A stretch of 64,000 bases of DNA from Nitratireductor soli (lineage in GTDB: Bacteria > Pseudomonadota > Alphaproteobacteria > Rhizobiales > Rhizobiaceae): positions 78,818 to 142,817 of the forward strand of contig NZ_LFVY01000015.1 of assembly GCF_001050155.1 (NCBI RefSeq). Reading direction: 5' to 3'. Position numbers and translations under genes: made by a program. Position 1 is the first letter of the stretch, and every line of letters starts with the position of its first letter. This document shows, one piece after another, positions 25,252 through 33,809 of this stretch. The notes under the pieces were generated by a model, which saw only the letters and a list, made by a program, of their open reading frames with translations, had not been told where the DNA came from and ran no database searches.

Positions 25252-26088
25252 CTACCGCGGCAGATTGTGCCGGTAGCGGCGCGAGCCGCGCAATTCGGAA
25301 CCGTCGGCCATCACGATGCGGAAATCGCCGTCGCGCGCCGGCGCCACCTCCCTCACCCGCGCCGTGTTGACGAGGAAGGAGCGATGCACGCGCATCGCCT
25401 CTGCTCCGGCGTCCGCCATCTGCTCCTGCAGCGCCGAAAGGCTGATGCGCGCCAGATGGGTGCGGCCCTCGGCGCGGATTTCCACGTAGTTCGCAGCAGC
25501 CCGCGCCCACTCAACGGCATCGGCGCGCAACAGGATGGTGCGCCCGCCCGACCTCAGCGTTAGCCGCCCGGACGCGCGCGCCTCCGCCCGCGCGACAGCA
25601 GCCTCCCGTCGCTGCTCCTCGACGGTGCGCATGAGATTAAGGACCAGCAGGATCAGGGCGTAGGACAGCAGGTCCTTGCGGTACTCGTAGAGCAGGTCGG
25701 AAACCGGCGCCTCGAAGAAGACGTAGTGCCTGCCGAACAGCAGCCAGAAGAGCGCCTTCCTGAGCACGACGATACCGGCGACATGCAGGCCGCAGAAAAC
25801 CAGGCTGCCGGCGAGATGTGCAGGCAGCAGCGCCAGCCAGCCGCCGGAGGAGATGGGAAAGCGCCGTTCCCAAAGCGCCACCAGCGGCACCAGCAGGACG
25901 ACAATGACGATACTGGTAAACTCGAGGATCCACGGCACGCGGACATCGATCGGCTGTCCGGCCCGCGCGGCGTCAGCCACCAGGGTGGAGGCATTGACGA
26001 CACCGACCGCCAGAACGAAACCGGCGGCTATCAGCGTCACGCGCAGGAGCACGCGGCGATCGATCTCACGGTCGCTGAGGGGCGGCAT
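25252..26088 (-). CDS. LytTR-family transcriptional regulator with membrane-spanning N-terminus
   Basis: 278 residues. Four hydrophobic segments occupy about residues 12-165 (VLLRVTLIAAGFVLAVGVV, WILEFTSIVIVVLLVPLVALW, LLPAHLAGSLVFCGLHVAGIVVL, LLSYALILLVLNLM). The last 100 residues are a LytTR DNA-binding domain (TLRSGGRTILLRADAVEWARAAANYVEI, ending HRSFLVNTARVREVAPARDGDFRIVMADG). So a membrane-tethered DNA-binding protein without a receiver domain. Start at 26088 removes a Pro/Arg-rich stretch that is unlikely to be coding. It is divergent from the acyltransferase and may control it. Confidence 0.85.
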   Translation of the reverse strand: MPPLSDREIDRRVLLRVTLIAAGFVLAVGVVNASTLVADAARAGQPIDVRVPWILEFTSIVIVVLLVPLVALWERRFPISSGGWLALLPAHLAGSLVFCGLHVAGIVVLRKALFWLLFGRHYVFFEAPVSDLLYEYRKDLLSYALILLVLNLMRTVEEQRREAAVARAEARASGRLTLRSGGRTILLRADAVEWARAAANYVEIRAEGRTHLARISLSALQEQMADAGAEAMRVHRSFLVNTARVREVAPARDGDFRIVMADGSELRGSRRYRHNLPR

Positions 26089-26291
26089 CACCGGACGGCG
26101 AGCGCGACGGACTGCGCTCCGCGCGGCGATCCGTCCCCATCCGGCCGCCGTTCCTCCCGCGGCCGGCAGCGGCCGACGCCGCTCGTCCCGCCGGCGGGGC
26201 GTTCGTCCCACGGCGATTCAGCACGCCCCGCGCCTCGGCTAGTTTCAACCGGCCCAGCACCTGCCCCGAACATCTTCGAGGAACCCCAACG

Positions 26292-27557
26292 ATGAATCCG
26301 GAAAACACCCTGCTTGCCCAAAACTCCTCCCGACGCCACGACCTCGACTGGTTGCGGGTGATCGCCTTCGGCCTGTTGATTCTCTACCACGTCGGCATGT
26401 TCTACGTTACCTGGGATTGGCACGTCAAAAGCCCGCATGCCTCGCGTTTTCTCGAGCCGGCCATGGTGCTGGTCAATCCGTGGCGGCTCGCTCTGCTGTT
26501 CTTCATCTCAGGCGTCGCCCTGCGCTTCGCCCTGGATAAGGCCCGGTACGGGACCCAGAACGGGACCCAGCGCAAGAACGGCATCGCCGCCTTCGCCAGG
26601 GCACGCTTCGTCCGGTTGTTCCTGCCGATCGCCTTCGGCATGCTGGTTCTGGTGGTGCCGCAAAGCTATTTCGAGCTGTTGACCAAGGGCGAGATCGAAC
26701 CCGGCTACTGGCGTTTCTACCCGGCCTATCTCGATCTCGAGCAGCATTTCTCCATCATCACCCCCACCTGGAACCACCTGTGGTACGTGGTGTACCTGCT
26801 GATCTACACGCTGCTGATCGTCGCCGTCTCGCCATGGCTCGGGCGGCTGGCCGCCGGTCGGGGCGAACGGCTTTTCGCCTGGCTGCTACGCGGCCCCACC
26901 GGCCTGCGCCTGTTCGTCGTTCCGGCGCTGCCCTTCATCGCCTATCGATTTGTCCTGGCGCCGCATTTCCCCACCACCCATGCTCTGGTCGATGACTGGG
27001 CCAATCACGCCAACAATCTGACCGTCCTGCTGCTCGGCTATCTGGCTGCGAAAAGCCCGTTCTTCTGGCAGGCCATCGCCGCCGCCCGCGTCCGTGCCCT
27101 GACCACGACGCTGGCCTTCGCCGCGCTTCTCACCGTCGCCTATTTGAACGCCGGTTGGGTGCGTCAGAACGATGTTCTCATCACAGCTTTCCATACCCTG
27201 CGCACACTTTATGCCTGGCTGGCGATCCTGACCCTTCTGGGCCTTGCGCAGCGCTGGCTGGACCGGCCAGGTCCTCTTCTGGCCTATCTCAGCGGGGCGA
27301 TCTTCCCATGCTATATCCTGCACCAGACGCTGATCGTCGTCATCGGCTATGCGCTGGCAGGGATGCGCTTGCCGGTCGCCGCCGAAGCCGGCATAGTCAC
27401 CGGCGGCACGGTGGCCGGCTGCCTCGTCCTCTACGAAACGATCCGCCGCGTCGGCCCGCTCCGGCCGTTGTTCGGCCTGCCCTGGCGCAAGCCCGAGCAC
27501 TCCTCCGGGCAGGCCGCCGCGCCGGTGAGACCGCGCCGGCGCGTCACTTCCACCTGA
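26292..27557 (+). CDS. Acyltransferase-3 family membrane protein
   Basis: 421 residues with about ten membrane spans. The opening RRHDLDWLRVIAFGLLILYHVGMFY carries the conserved R/DLDWLR and the His (in LYHVG) of the acyltransferase-3 (OafA/OPgC-like) superfamily, which moves acyl groups onto sugars or glycans across the inner membrane. The substrate is unknown. A short duplication encodes GTQ-N-GTQ near residue 88 in the loop after span 2. It ends eight bases before the stop of the convergent fhs gene. Confidence 0.88.
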   Translation: MNPENTLLAQNSSRRHDLDWLRVIAFGLLILYHVGMFYVTWDWHVKSPHASRFLEPAMVLVNPWRLALLFFISGVALRFALDKARYGTQNGTQRKNGIAAFARARFVRLFLPIAFGMLVLVVPQSYFELLTKGEIEPGYWRFYPAYLDLEQHFSIITPTWNHLWYVVYLLIYTLLIVAVSPWLGRLAAGRGERLFAWLLRGPTGLRLFVVPALPFIAYRFVLAPHFPTTHALVDDWANHANNLTVLLLGYLAAKSPFFWQAIAAARVRALTTTLAFAALLTVAYLNAGWVRQNDVLITAFHTLRTLYAWLAILTLLGLAQRWLDRPGPLLAYLSGAIFPCYILHQTLIVVIGYALAGMRLPVAAEAGIVTGGTVAGCLVLYETIRRVGPLRPLFGLPWRKPEHSSGQAAAPVRPRRRVTST

Positions 27558-27565
27558 ATCGGATT

Positions 27566-29245
27566 CTAAGACAATCCCTCGATCAGCCCCTGATCGTTGA
27601 GGAAAATGTGCTCCGACGACGGCACTTTCGGCAGGCCGGGCATGGTCATGATCTCGCCGCAGATGGCGACGACGAAGCCGGCGCCTGCCGACAGGCGCAC
27701 CTCGCGCACCGGCACCACATGGCCGGTCGGCGCGCCGCGCAAATTCGGATCGGTGGAGAAGGAATACTGTGTCTTGGCCATGCAGACGGGCAGATGGCCA
27801 TAACCCTGCTCCTCCCACTGCCGAAGCTGGGCGCGCACCGCCTTGTCGGCGATCGCCTCCGAGCCGCGATAGATGCGCTTCACCACCGTGTCGATCTTGT
27901 CGAACAGCGGCATCTCATCGGCATAGAGCGGGGCGAATTGAGAAGCACCGCTTTCGGCGAGCGCCACCACCTTGTGCGCCAGCTCCTCGATGCCGGCCGA
28001 GCCCTCGGCCCAGTGCCGGCACAGCACCGCCTCCTCGCCCTGGGCGGCCACATAGGCTTTTACCGCCGCGATCTCGGCCTCCGTGTCGGAATGGAAATGG
28101 TTGATGGCGACGATGGCCGGCACGCCGAACTGCTTCACATTCTCGATGTGGCGGCCGAGATTGGCGCAGCCATGCTTGACCGCCTCCACATCCTCGGTGC
28201 CCAGGTCTTCCTTCTTCACCCCGCCATTCATCTTCAGCGCCCGGATCGTCGCGACGATGACGGCGGCGGCGGGCTTGAGCCCGGCCTTGCGGCACTTGAT
28301 GTCGAAGAATTTTTCCGCGCCGAGATCGGCGCCGAAACCGGCCTCGGTCACCACATAGTCGGCGAGCTTCAACGCCGTGGTGGTGGCCATCACCGAATTG
28401 CAGCCATGGGCGATGTTGGCGAAGGGACCGCCATGGACGAAGGCCGGATTGTTCTCCAGCGTCTGCACCAGGTTCGGCTGCAGCGCGTCCTTGAGCAGCA
28501 CCGTCATCGCGCCGTCGGCCTTGAGGTCGCGCGCATAGACCGGGCTCTTGTCGCGTCGATAGGCGACGATGATGTCGCCGAGCCGCCTTTCCAGATCCTT
28601 CAGATCGGTCGCCAGGCACAGGATCGCCATCACTTCCGAGGCGACGGTGATGTCGAAACCCGCCTCGCGCGGAAACCCGTTGGGAACGCCGCCGAGCGAA
28701 CAGACGATCTCGCGCAGCGCCCGGTCGTTCATGTCCATCACCCGCCGCCAGGTGACGCGGCGCGTGTCGATCTCCAGCGCATTGCCCCAGTAGATGTGGT
28801 TGTCGATCAGCGCCGAAAGCAGATTGTGCGCCGCGGTGATGGCATGGAAATCGCCGGTGAAATGGAGGTTCATGTCCTCCATCGGGATCACCTGCGCATA
28901 GCCGCCGCCCGCCGCCCCGCCCTTGACGCCGAAGCAGGGCCCAAGCGAAGCCTCGCGGATGCAGATCGCCGCCTTCTTGCCAATACGGTTCAAACCGTCG
29001 CCGAGGCCGACCGTGGTGGTGGTCTTGCCCTCGCCCGCCGGCGTCGGGTTGATCGCCGTGACGAGGATCAGCCTGCCGTCGCCGTTCTTGCGCGCCTTGG
29101 CGATGAACTCGGCCGAGACCTTCGCCTTGTCATGGCCGTAGGGAAGAAGATGCTCGGAGGGGATGCCCAGCCTTGCGCCCACCTCCTGGATCGGCTTCTT
29201 CCGCGCCGCACGCGCGATCTCGATGTCGGACTTCACTTCGGCCAT
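27566..29245 (-). CDS. fhs: Formate-tetrahydrofolate ligase
   Basis: 559 residues, the normal length. The enzyme joins formate to tetrahydrofolate with ATP to give 10-formyl-THF in the cytoplasm. The ATP loop [11 protein letters not shown] is at about 68-78, and [26 protein letters not shown] with the following [11 protein letters not shown] is a family hallmark. The C-terminus carries [22 protein letters not shown]. The start at 29245 has GAGAGG upstream and matches the family start; a longer frame to 29401 runs through the intergenic repeat and is not coding. Confidence 0.96.
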   Translation of the reverse strand: MAEVKSDIEIARAARKKPIQEVGARLGIPSEHLLPYGHDKAKVSAEFIAKARKNGDGRLILVTAINPTPAGEGKTTTTVGLGDGLNRIGKKAAICIREASLGPCFGVKGGAAGGGYAQVIPMEDMNLHFTGDFHAITAAHNLLSALIDNHIYWGNALEIDTRRVTWRRVMDMNDRALREIVCSLGGVPNGFPREAGFDITVASEVMAILCLATDLKDLERRLGDIIVAYRRDKSPVYARDLKADGAMTVLLKDALQPNLVQTLENNPAFVHGGPFANIAHGCNSVMATTTALKLADYVVTEAGFGADLGAEKFFDIKCRKAGLKPAAAVIVATIRALKMNGGVKKEDLGTEDVEAVKHGCANLGRHIENVKQFGVPAIVAINHFHSDTEAEIAAVKAYVAAQGEEAVLCRHWAEGSAGIEELAHKVVALAESGASQFAPLYADEMPLFDKIDTVVKRIYRGSEAIADKAVRAQLRQWEEQGYGHLPVCMAKTQYSFSTDPNLRGAPTGHVVPVREVRLSAGAGFVVAICGEIMTMPGLPKVPSSEHIFLNDQGLIEGLS

Positions 29246-29357
29246 GATGACGGTTTCCTCTCCCGGCTGCGTTCCGCAAGGCATAAAGCCGACAAACGCA
29301 ATCGTCCACCATCGCAATAGAGGCGCTGAATGCGTGAAATGCGACAGGGCGTCTTCA

Positions 29358-29417
29358 GCTCTTTGTCTTTCCGCATTTATGCGGACGTCAGGTGAAACCA
29401 CCTGACTGCAAAATGCT
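29358..29417 (-). repeat. Two-hairpin intergenic repeat, full copy
   Basis: The minus strand reads AGCATTTTGCAG, then TCAGGTG-GTTT-CACCTGA, CGT, CCGCATAAATGCGG and AAAGACAAAGAGC. It begins right at the stop codon of the RecF-like ATPase gene and lies upstream of fhs. Confidence 0.9.
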
Positions 29418-30575
29418 TCAGCGCGCCGGCCAGGCCCATGCAGGTCTTGGATGTTCTTCCATAACCACCGTCTCGCCCAGTCTCTTGGACAGCGTCAGGG
29501 ACAAAGCGCCCTCGCAGGCCTCCAACGCCGCCGCCAGCGGCAGCGAATGGGTGACGACGATCAGTTGCGAGGCGTGCGCGGCACGCGCCAGGAGCCGCCC
29601 CAGGGGAGCGATCAGGTCAGGATGCAGGCTGGTCTCCGGCTCGTTCAGCACGAGCAGGGACGGCGGTCTGGGCGACATCAGGGCCGCGACCAGGAACAGA
29701 TAGCGCAGCGTTCCATCGGAGAACTCGGCTGCGCGCAGCGGCCGCAGCAGGCCCGGCTGTCGCATCTGCACCTCGAAGGCGCCGTCATTGACGGCGATTT
29801 CCAACGTGCAGTCGGGAAACGCGTCGTCGATGGTTTCCATGAGCCCTTCCGCGTCGCCGATCTCGATGATGGTCCGCATGGCGGCGGCGAGATCCGAGCC
29901 GTCGGAGGCCAGGACGGGCGTTCGCGTGCCGACCTGCGGCCGCCGCGCGGCTGCCTCCGGGTCCGTGCGGAAATGATCGTAGAAACGCCAGCCCCGCATG
30001 CGGTCGCGCAGGACGAGAAGCTCCAGCGCGTTCTTCGGGTCCGCCGCATGGGTCATCATGCTGTCGAAGGGCGCGAGGCTCTTCAGGACGGAGGCGTGCC
30101 TGCCGGCCTCGTCGAGAATGCTGACATGCGGCCCGTTGCGCTGAGCGAACACATTGCGCCGCGACAGGGCTTCGCCGGCCCAGACGGCCTCCGCCTTGAT
30201 CTCCGGGTCGCGCTCGAACATGCTGATGGATGGAGGCGGAAGACCGAGATCGATGGCGTAGCCATAGTCCTCATCCGCATAGCCGAGCTTCAGGCTGATG
30301 GGGTTTTGCCGCACCGTGCCCTGGACGGGCTGGAACCCGGCCTTCATACCGGCGGAGAATTTTTCCGGACCGGCCCACAGCGTCGAGCCCAATCCGCCCT
30401 CACGCGCCAGGGCGGCGATGACCCCGCCCTGGGCGGTGTCGGCAAGCAGGCGGATTGCCTTGTAGACGCTGGATTTCCCGCTGCCATTGGCCCCAGAGAT
30501 CACATTCAGCCGGCCGAGCGGCAGCACGATGTCGCGCAGCGAGCGATAGCCGGAAACGGCAATGGTCAAAAGCAT
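29418..30575 (-). CDS. RecF/SMC-like AAA ATPase (AAA_21 type)
   Basis: 385 residues. The N-terminal Walker A is GANGSGKS (28-35) after [19 protein letters not shown], the typical opening of RecF-like and OLD-like ATPases. The ABC-type signature region [18 protein letters not shown] (about 280-298) and Walker [17 protein letters not shown] (about 309-323) follow, with the H-loop in VVTHSLPLA. No nuclease (TOPRIM) domain is attached, so it is a stand-alone ATPase. It lies last in the minus-strand cluster 29418-38334, 38 bases after the DUF2333-like gene. Confidence 0.85.
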   Translation of the reverse strand: MLLTIAVSGYRSLRDIVLPLGRLNVISGANGSGKSSVYKAIRLLADTAQGGVIAALAREGGLGSTLWAGPEKFSAGMKAGFQPVQGTVRQNPISLKLGYADEDYGYAIDLGLPPPSISMFERDPEIKAEAVWAGEALSRRNVFAQRNGPHVSILDEAGRHASVLKSLAPFDSMMTHAADPKNALELLVLRDRMRGWRFYDHFRTDPEAAARRPQVGTRTPVLASDGSDLAAAMRTIIEIGDAEGLMETIDDAFPDCTLEIAVNDGAFEVQMRQPGLLRPLRAAEFSDGTLRYLFLVAALMSPRPPSLLVLNEPETSLHPDLIAPLGRLLARAAHASQLIVVTHSLPLAAALEACEGALSLTLSKRLGETVVMEEHPRPAWAWPAR

Positions 30576-30613
30576 CGGCGCCTCGTCTCAACCGCATCCG
30601 ACCGCGAACGGCG

Positions 30614-31750
30614 TCAGCGGTCGAGCACCTGCCGCAGCTCGACCAGGTTCGAGCGCACGCGCAAGACGTAAAAGCCCATCGTCGCCAGATGGGTCGGCAT
30701 GATCCAGCCCGCCTCGTTGCCGTTGGAGATGATGAACGGCTTGATCTGCAGGGCGGAGGAGAATTGCTGCTCGGTCGCGTCCCACAGCGAGCCGAGCGAG
30801 CGCTGCTTGACGACATCCTCGAAATCGGCGTTTGCCGCGTGCAGCAGCCCGTAATAGGCGTAGAGCTGGCCATAGGCGAACCAGAAGCGGTCATCGGCGC
30901 GCGTGTCGAACCAGCCGCCGTTGAAATTCTCCGAGCGCTCGCGCAGGATCGCCGAGGTCGAGCCGATGTCGCTGGCGATGCGGTCGAGAAACTGGATCAG
31001 GTTGTCGGCGCGCGCGTCGAACACGGCGTCGCACCTGACCAGCCGGTCGTTGAACGAGCGCAGGCTCTGCACCGCCGTGCGGTAGAAGGTCGGCGTGGGT
31101 GTTTTCGGGCCGAACGGGTTCAAGCCGAAATACCAGCTGTTTTCGGAGAACTGGATGTTCTCGCGCGCCCGCTGCAGATCGTTGTCGATCTGCGAGGTGC
31201 CGCGCACGCGGCCGAGCGCGTCGACCAGTTCGACCGCCGTGCGGCGCACCGCCTGGTTGACGCCGCGCTGGAACGACGCCTTGTTGTCGAAGAACGGCGT
31301 GTTGTCCCAATCGATGCCGAAGAAGCCGGCCTTGTAGAGCAGCATGGAGGAAATCCATGCATTCTGGTTGACGTTGAAATCGGTGAGATCGGCCGCCACA
31401 TCGACAATCGCCGAGCGTCCGCAGGTGCGCGACGTGTCGCTGCCGGAAGCCGCCGACACCTGCTCGCCGGCAGAGACGTTGCGCGCGGCGAGATTGTACT
31501 TCTGCACGTAGTTGGGATCGAAACCCGTCCACATCTGGGTCTGCGCGAAGAAATAGGCGTAGAGCCCGACGAACAAGAGGACAACCAGCCCGACGCTGCC
31601 GCGAATGATCCAGCCCCGCTTGGTGTACCAGCGGCCCGCCGCCAGGAACGGCCAGAGGATCCAGGCGATCAGGAGGCCGATGCCCCGCCCGATCCAGTGA
31701 AAGACGCGGGTGAAGAAATTCACGATCGGATCGAGCACGGGATTCCCCAT
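30614..31750 (-). CDS. DUF2333-like membrane protein
   Basis: 378 residues. A basic N-terminal segment with an amphipathic/hydrophobic helix (about 15-40) is followed by one clear membrane span at about 45-65 (IIRGSVGLVVLLFVGLYAYFF). The remaining 310 residues are outside the membrane and probably periplasmic. A central SWYFGLNPFGPKTPTPTFYRTA motif and the C-terminal MGFYVLRVRSNLVELRQVL helix look conserved in the DUF2333 family as I remember it. CAGGAAG precedes ATG 31750. The space to the preceding gene is filled entirely by a two-hairpin repeat. Function unknown. Confidence 0.75.
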   Translation of the reverse strand: MGNPVLDPIVNFFTRVFHWIGRGIGLLIAWILWPFLAAGRWYTKRGWIIRGSVGLVVLLFVGLYAYFFAQTQMWTGFDPNYVQKYNLAARNVSAGEQVSAASGSDTSRTCGRSAIVDVAADLTDFNVNQNAWISSMLLYKAGFFGIDWDNTPFFDNKASFQRGVNQAVRRTAVELVDALGRVRGTSQIDNDLQRARENIQFSENSWYFGLNPFGPKTPTPTFYRTAVQSLRSFNDRLVRCDAVFDARADNLIQFLDRIASDIGSTSAILRERSENFNGGWFDTRADDRFWFAYGQLYAYYGLLHAANADFEDVVKQRSLGSLWDATEQQFSSALQIKPFIISNGNEAGWIMPTHLATMGFYVLRVRSNLVELRQVLDR

Positions 31751-31755
31751 CTTCC

Positions 31756-31809
31756 TGTTTTTCCGCATTTATGCGGACGTCAGGTGAAACCACCTGACTG
31801 CAAAATGCT
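31756..31809 (-). repeat. Two-hairpin intergenic repeat, full copy, inside a gene cluster
   Basis: The minus-strand copy starts in the TAG stop codon of the DUF6638-like gene (TAGCATTTTGCAG) and ends GCGGAAAAACAGGAAG, running into the ribosome-binding site of the DUF2333-like gene. It occupies the whole 57-base gap. Confidence 0.9.
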
Positions 31810-33088
31810 ATAGGCCATAGAGGCGCTTTCGCAGCGCCGGTTTATCCCTGAGATAGGCGGTTTTGAGCCGTGCCACAACATATTCGCGCCAGGCCTCCGA
31901 ATAGTCCTCGTAATCGCGATAGAAGCCCTGCTTGTTGAACACGTAGCGGGCGATGAAATCGGACGGCACGAAATCGGAGATCAGCCGGTTGGTCAGCCAG
32001 GCGTCGGGATGCTCCGGCTCGGCGCGCGTGACGAGGAAGCGCAGATGCGGCGCGATCTCCTCCATTTTCAACTGGCCGAGCTGGCCGATCTCGCGCACCG
32101 CCGCATTGAGGAAGGGAAACACGCCGTCGCGCGTCACCAATTCGGCGTTGCGGTGCGTCCAGGTCTGCAGCCAGACCGGGTCCATGCGGGAGAAATCCTG
32201 ATCGGGATTGGACCGGCGGACAAGGTCTGTCAGCGCCATCTCGGCCCGGTGAATGAGGTAACCTGACCCTTCGATCCACGAGGCGCGCGGCAGTTGGATG
32301 CGCCCCGTCTCGGCGAGGAAGCGGAAGATGCGCGCCGGATCGTCCTTCGGCAGATAGCTCACCTGCCACGGCCGCGAGCGGCGGAAGCCGGGCGTGGCGG
32401 GATCGGCGATGACGGTCGTCGTGTCGCGGTCGGCGAAGATGTAGACGCCGCCGAAATGGCTGGTCCAATAGGCATCGTGGCGGAACACCACCTGCTCCGG
32501 CACAAGCTTGTTTTCGCGGATGTCGCCCGTGTCCCTGGCCAGCGCGACCATCCGGTTCAGCAGTTCGTCGTCGCGCCATGTGTCCGGCTCGTGCTTGACG
32601 CGGTCGGCCAGCCTGCCGAGCTCCGCCGCCTTGCCGAGCAGGTCTTCCGCCGACAGGACCTTGAATTCCACCTGGACGATGGACAACAGATCCTCGATGT
32701 CGCGCACCTCGCTCACCTGCTCCTCGATCTCGCCATAGACCACGTCCTTGATGGTGATGGCGTTGATGGCGCGGGCATTCTTGCTCATGAACTCGTAGAC
32801 GAGCTGCGAGGTGTTGGAGAAAGCCGTGTGGACGACGGGCAGCTCGATCTGCGCCGGGGTGAGGATGATGAAGCGGCGGTTGACGCCGTTGGGATCGAGA
32901 TATTGCTCGTCCTTCAGCGCCTCGGCGATCTGCGGCGAGAAGCCGGTGCGGTCGATCTCGAAGGATTCGAGCTTGGTCGGCTTGAGCCCGAACGCCTCCA
33001 GCGCCTTGTTGTAGCGCACGATCAGGTGCGGCTCCTCGATCTTGAGGAGGCGGCCGAAGATCAGCTCGTTGTCGCGCAGGAGGTTCAT
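31808..33088 (-). CDS. DUF6638-like protein of unknown function
   Basis: 426 residues, no membrane span and no signal peptide, so cytoplasmic. The N-terminal region (MNLLRDNELIFGRLLKIEEPHLIVRYN) is followed by a long mixed alpha/beta body with VYIFADRDTTTVIADPATPGFRRSRPWQVSYLPKDDPARIFRFL in the middle. I do not recognise a catalytic motif. The family name is recalled from Hyphomicrobiales annotations. The start at 33088 is chosen because the 16 upstream residues would overlap the hicA promoter. In the cluster it lies after the AAA+ ATPase, interrupted by hicAB on the other strand. Confidence 0.7.
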   Translation of the reverse strand: MNLLRDNELIFGRLLKIEEPHLIVRYNKALEAFGLKPTKLESFEIDRTGFSPQIAEALKDEQYLDPNGVNRRFIILTPAQIELPVVHTAFSNTSQLVYEFMSKNARAINAITIKDVVYGEIEEQVSEVRDIEDLLSIVQVEFKVLSAEDLLGKAAELGRLADRVKHEPDTWRDDELLNRMVALARDTGDIRENKLVPEQVVFRHDAYWTSHFGGVYIFADRDTTTVIADPATPGFRRSRPWQVSYLPKDDPARIFRFLAETGRIQLPRASWIEGSGYLIHRAEMALTDLVRRSNPDQDFSRMDPVWLQTWTHRNAELVTRDGVFPFLNAAVREIGQLGQLKMEEIAPHLRFLVTRAEPEHPDAWLTNRLISDFVPSDFIARYVFNKQGFYRDYEDYSEAWREYVVARLKTAYLRDKPALRKRLYGL

Positions 33089-33098
33089 GGAGGAACTC

Positions 33099-33136
33099 TT
33101 GAAATCCGATGCCTTGATGTGTATTTTAATCCACAC
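33099..33136 (+). promoter_or_regulatory. hicAB promoter with short dyad
   Basis: TTGAAA (33099-33104), 17 bases, TATTTT (33122-33127). The -10 lies inside GTGTATTTTAATCCACAC (33119-33136), whose ends are inverted (GTGT/ACAC). This is a plausible autoregulatory site for HicB, which has a ribbon-helix-helix domain. Confidence 0.6.
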
Positions 33137-33150
33137 TTAAAGGGCAAACG

Positions 33151-33336
33151 ATGATTGAGACCAACTCCCGAAAAATCATCGAGCGCCTGAAGAAAGACGG
33201 ATACGAACTGGTAAACGTTCGCGGATCGCATCACAAGTATCGGATGGGCGAACGAACGGTGGTCGTTCCGCATCCCAAGAAGGATTTACCGCTTGGCACG
33301 GCACGCAACATCGCCAAGAGCGCCGGGTGGATTTAA
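33151..33336 (+). CDS. hicA: HicA-type mRNA interferase toxin
   Basis: 61 residues of the double-stranded-RNA-binding-like HicA fold: SRKIIERLKKDGYELVNVRGSHHKYR with the catalytic His (His27 or His28 in GSHHKY), then VVVPHPKKDLPLGTARNIAKSAGW, the second family block. The toxin cleaves mRNA independently of ribosome codon position. The toxin gene comes first, as is usual for hicAB, and the antitoxin gene follows seven bases after its stop. The pair lies in opposite orientation inside the AAA+ cluster. Confidence 0.93.
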   Translation: MIETNSRKIIERLKKDGYELVNVRGSHHKYRMGERTVVVPHPKKDLPLGTARNIAKSAGWI

Positions 33337-33343
33337 GGAGCGC

Positions 33344-33745
33344 ATGGACGTGCCTCATTACATCGCCATCGTTCACAAGGACGAAAACAGCGCCTACGGC
33401 ATCAGCTTCCCTGATCTGCCGGGTTGCTTTTCAGCGGCGGACGCGGAGGCCGAGATCCTTCCCAACGCCATGGAAGCGCTGGAACTCTATTTCGAGGACG
33501 TTTCGGAGCATCCCGCGCCGAAAGGCATCGAAGCGCTTCGCGCCATGCCGCAGATCGCCGCCGATCTGGCTGCGGGAGCCTATCTGATCGCCGTTCCTCA
33601 CCGCTTCAATGCCGGCAAGTCCCAGCGCGTCAACATCACGCTCCCCAAGGGGCTGCTGAAGCTGATCGACGAGGAGGCCACGCGGCGCAAGATGACGCGT
33701 TCGGCCTTCATCGGACAGGCGGCGGAACGGGAAGTGCTGGAGTAG
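33344..33745 (+). CDS. hicB: HicB-type antitoxin with ribbon-helix-helix domain
   Basis: 133 residues. The N-terminal partial RNase H-like domain is typical (YIAIVHKDENSAYGISFPDLPGCFSAADAEAEI), binding the toxin. The C-terminal 45 residues form a ribbon-helix-helix DNA-binding domain (RVNITLPKGLLKLIDEEATRR, then KMTRSAFIGQAAEREVL). AAGGAG lies directly upstream of ATG 33344, which I prefer to the frame's earlier ATG at 33293 inside hicA. It should neutralise HicA and repress the hicAB promoter. Confidence 0.93.
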   Translation: MDVPHYIAIVHKDENSAYGISFPDLPGCFSAADAEAEILPNAMEALELYFEDVSEHPAPKGIEALRAMPQIAADLAAGAYLIAVPHRFNAGKSQRVNITLPKGLLKLIDEEATRRKMTRSAFIGQAAEREVLE

Positions 33746-33809
33746 GGCACGGCTATCCACGCTCGTTTGTTTCCTGAATGGCGAAGCAAATGCAGATCCG
33801 TTTTTCACG

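Noticed and set aside
27155..29320. Plus-strand frame of 721 codons
   Set aside because: Lies antisense to fhs over most of its length; composition is that of a GC-rich shadow frame, with no domain and no ribosome-binding site.
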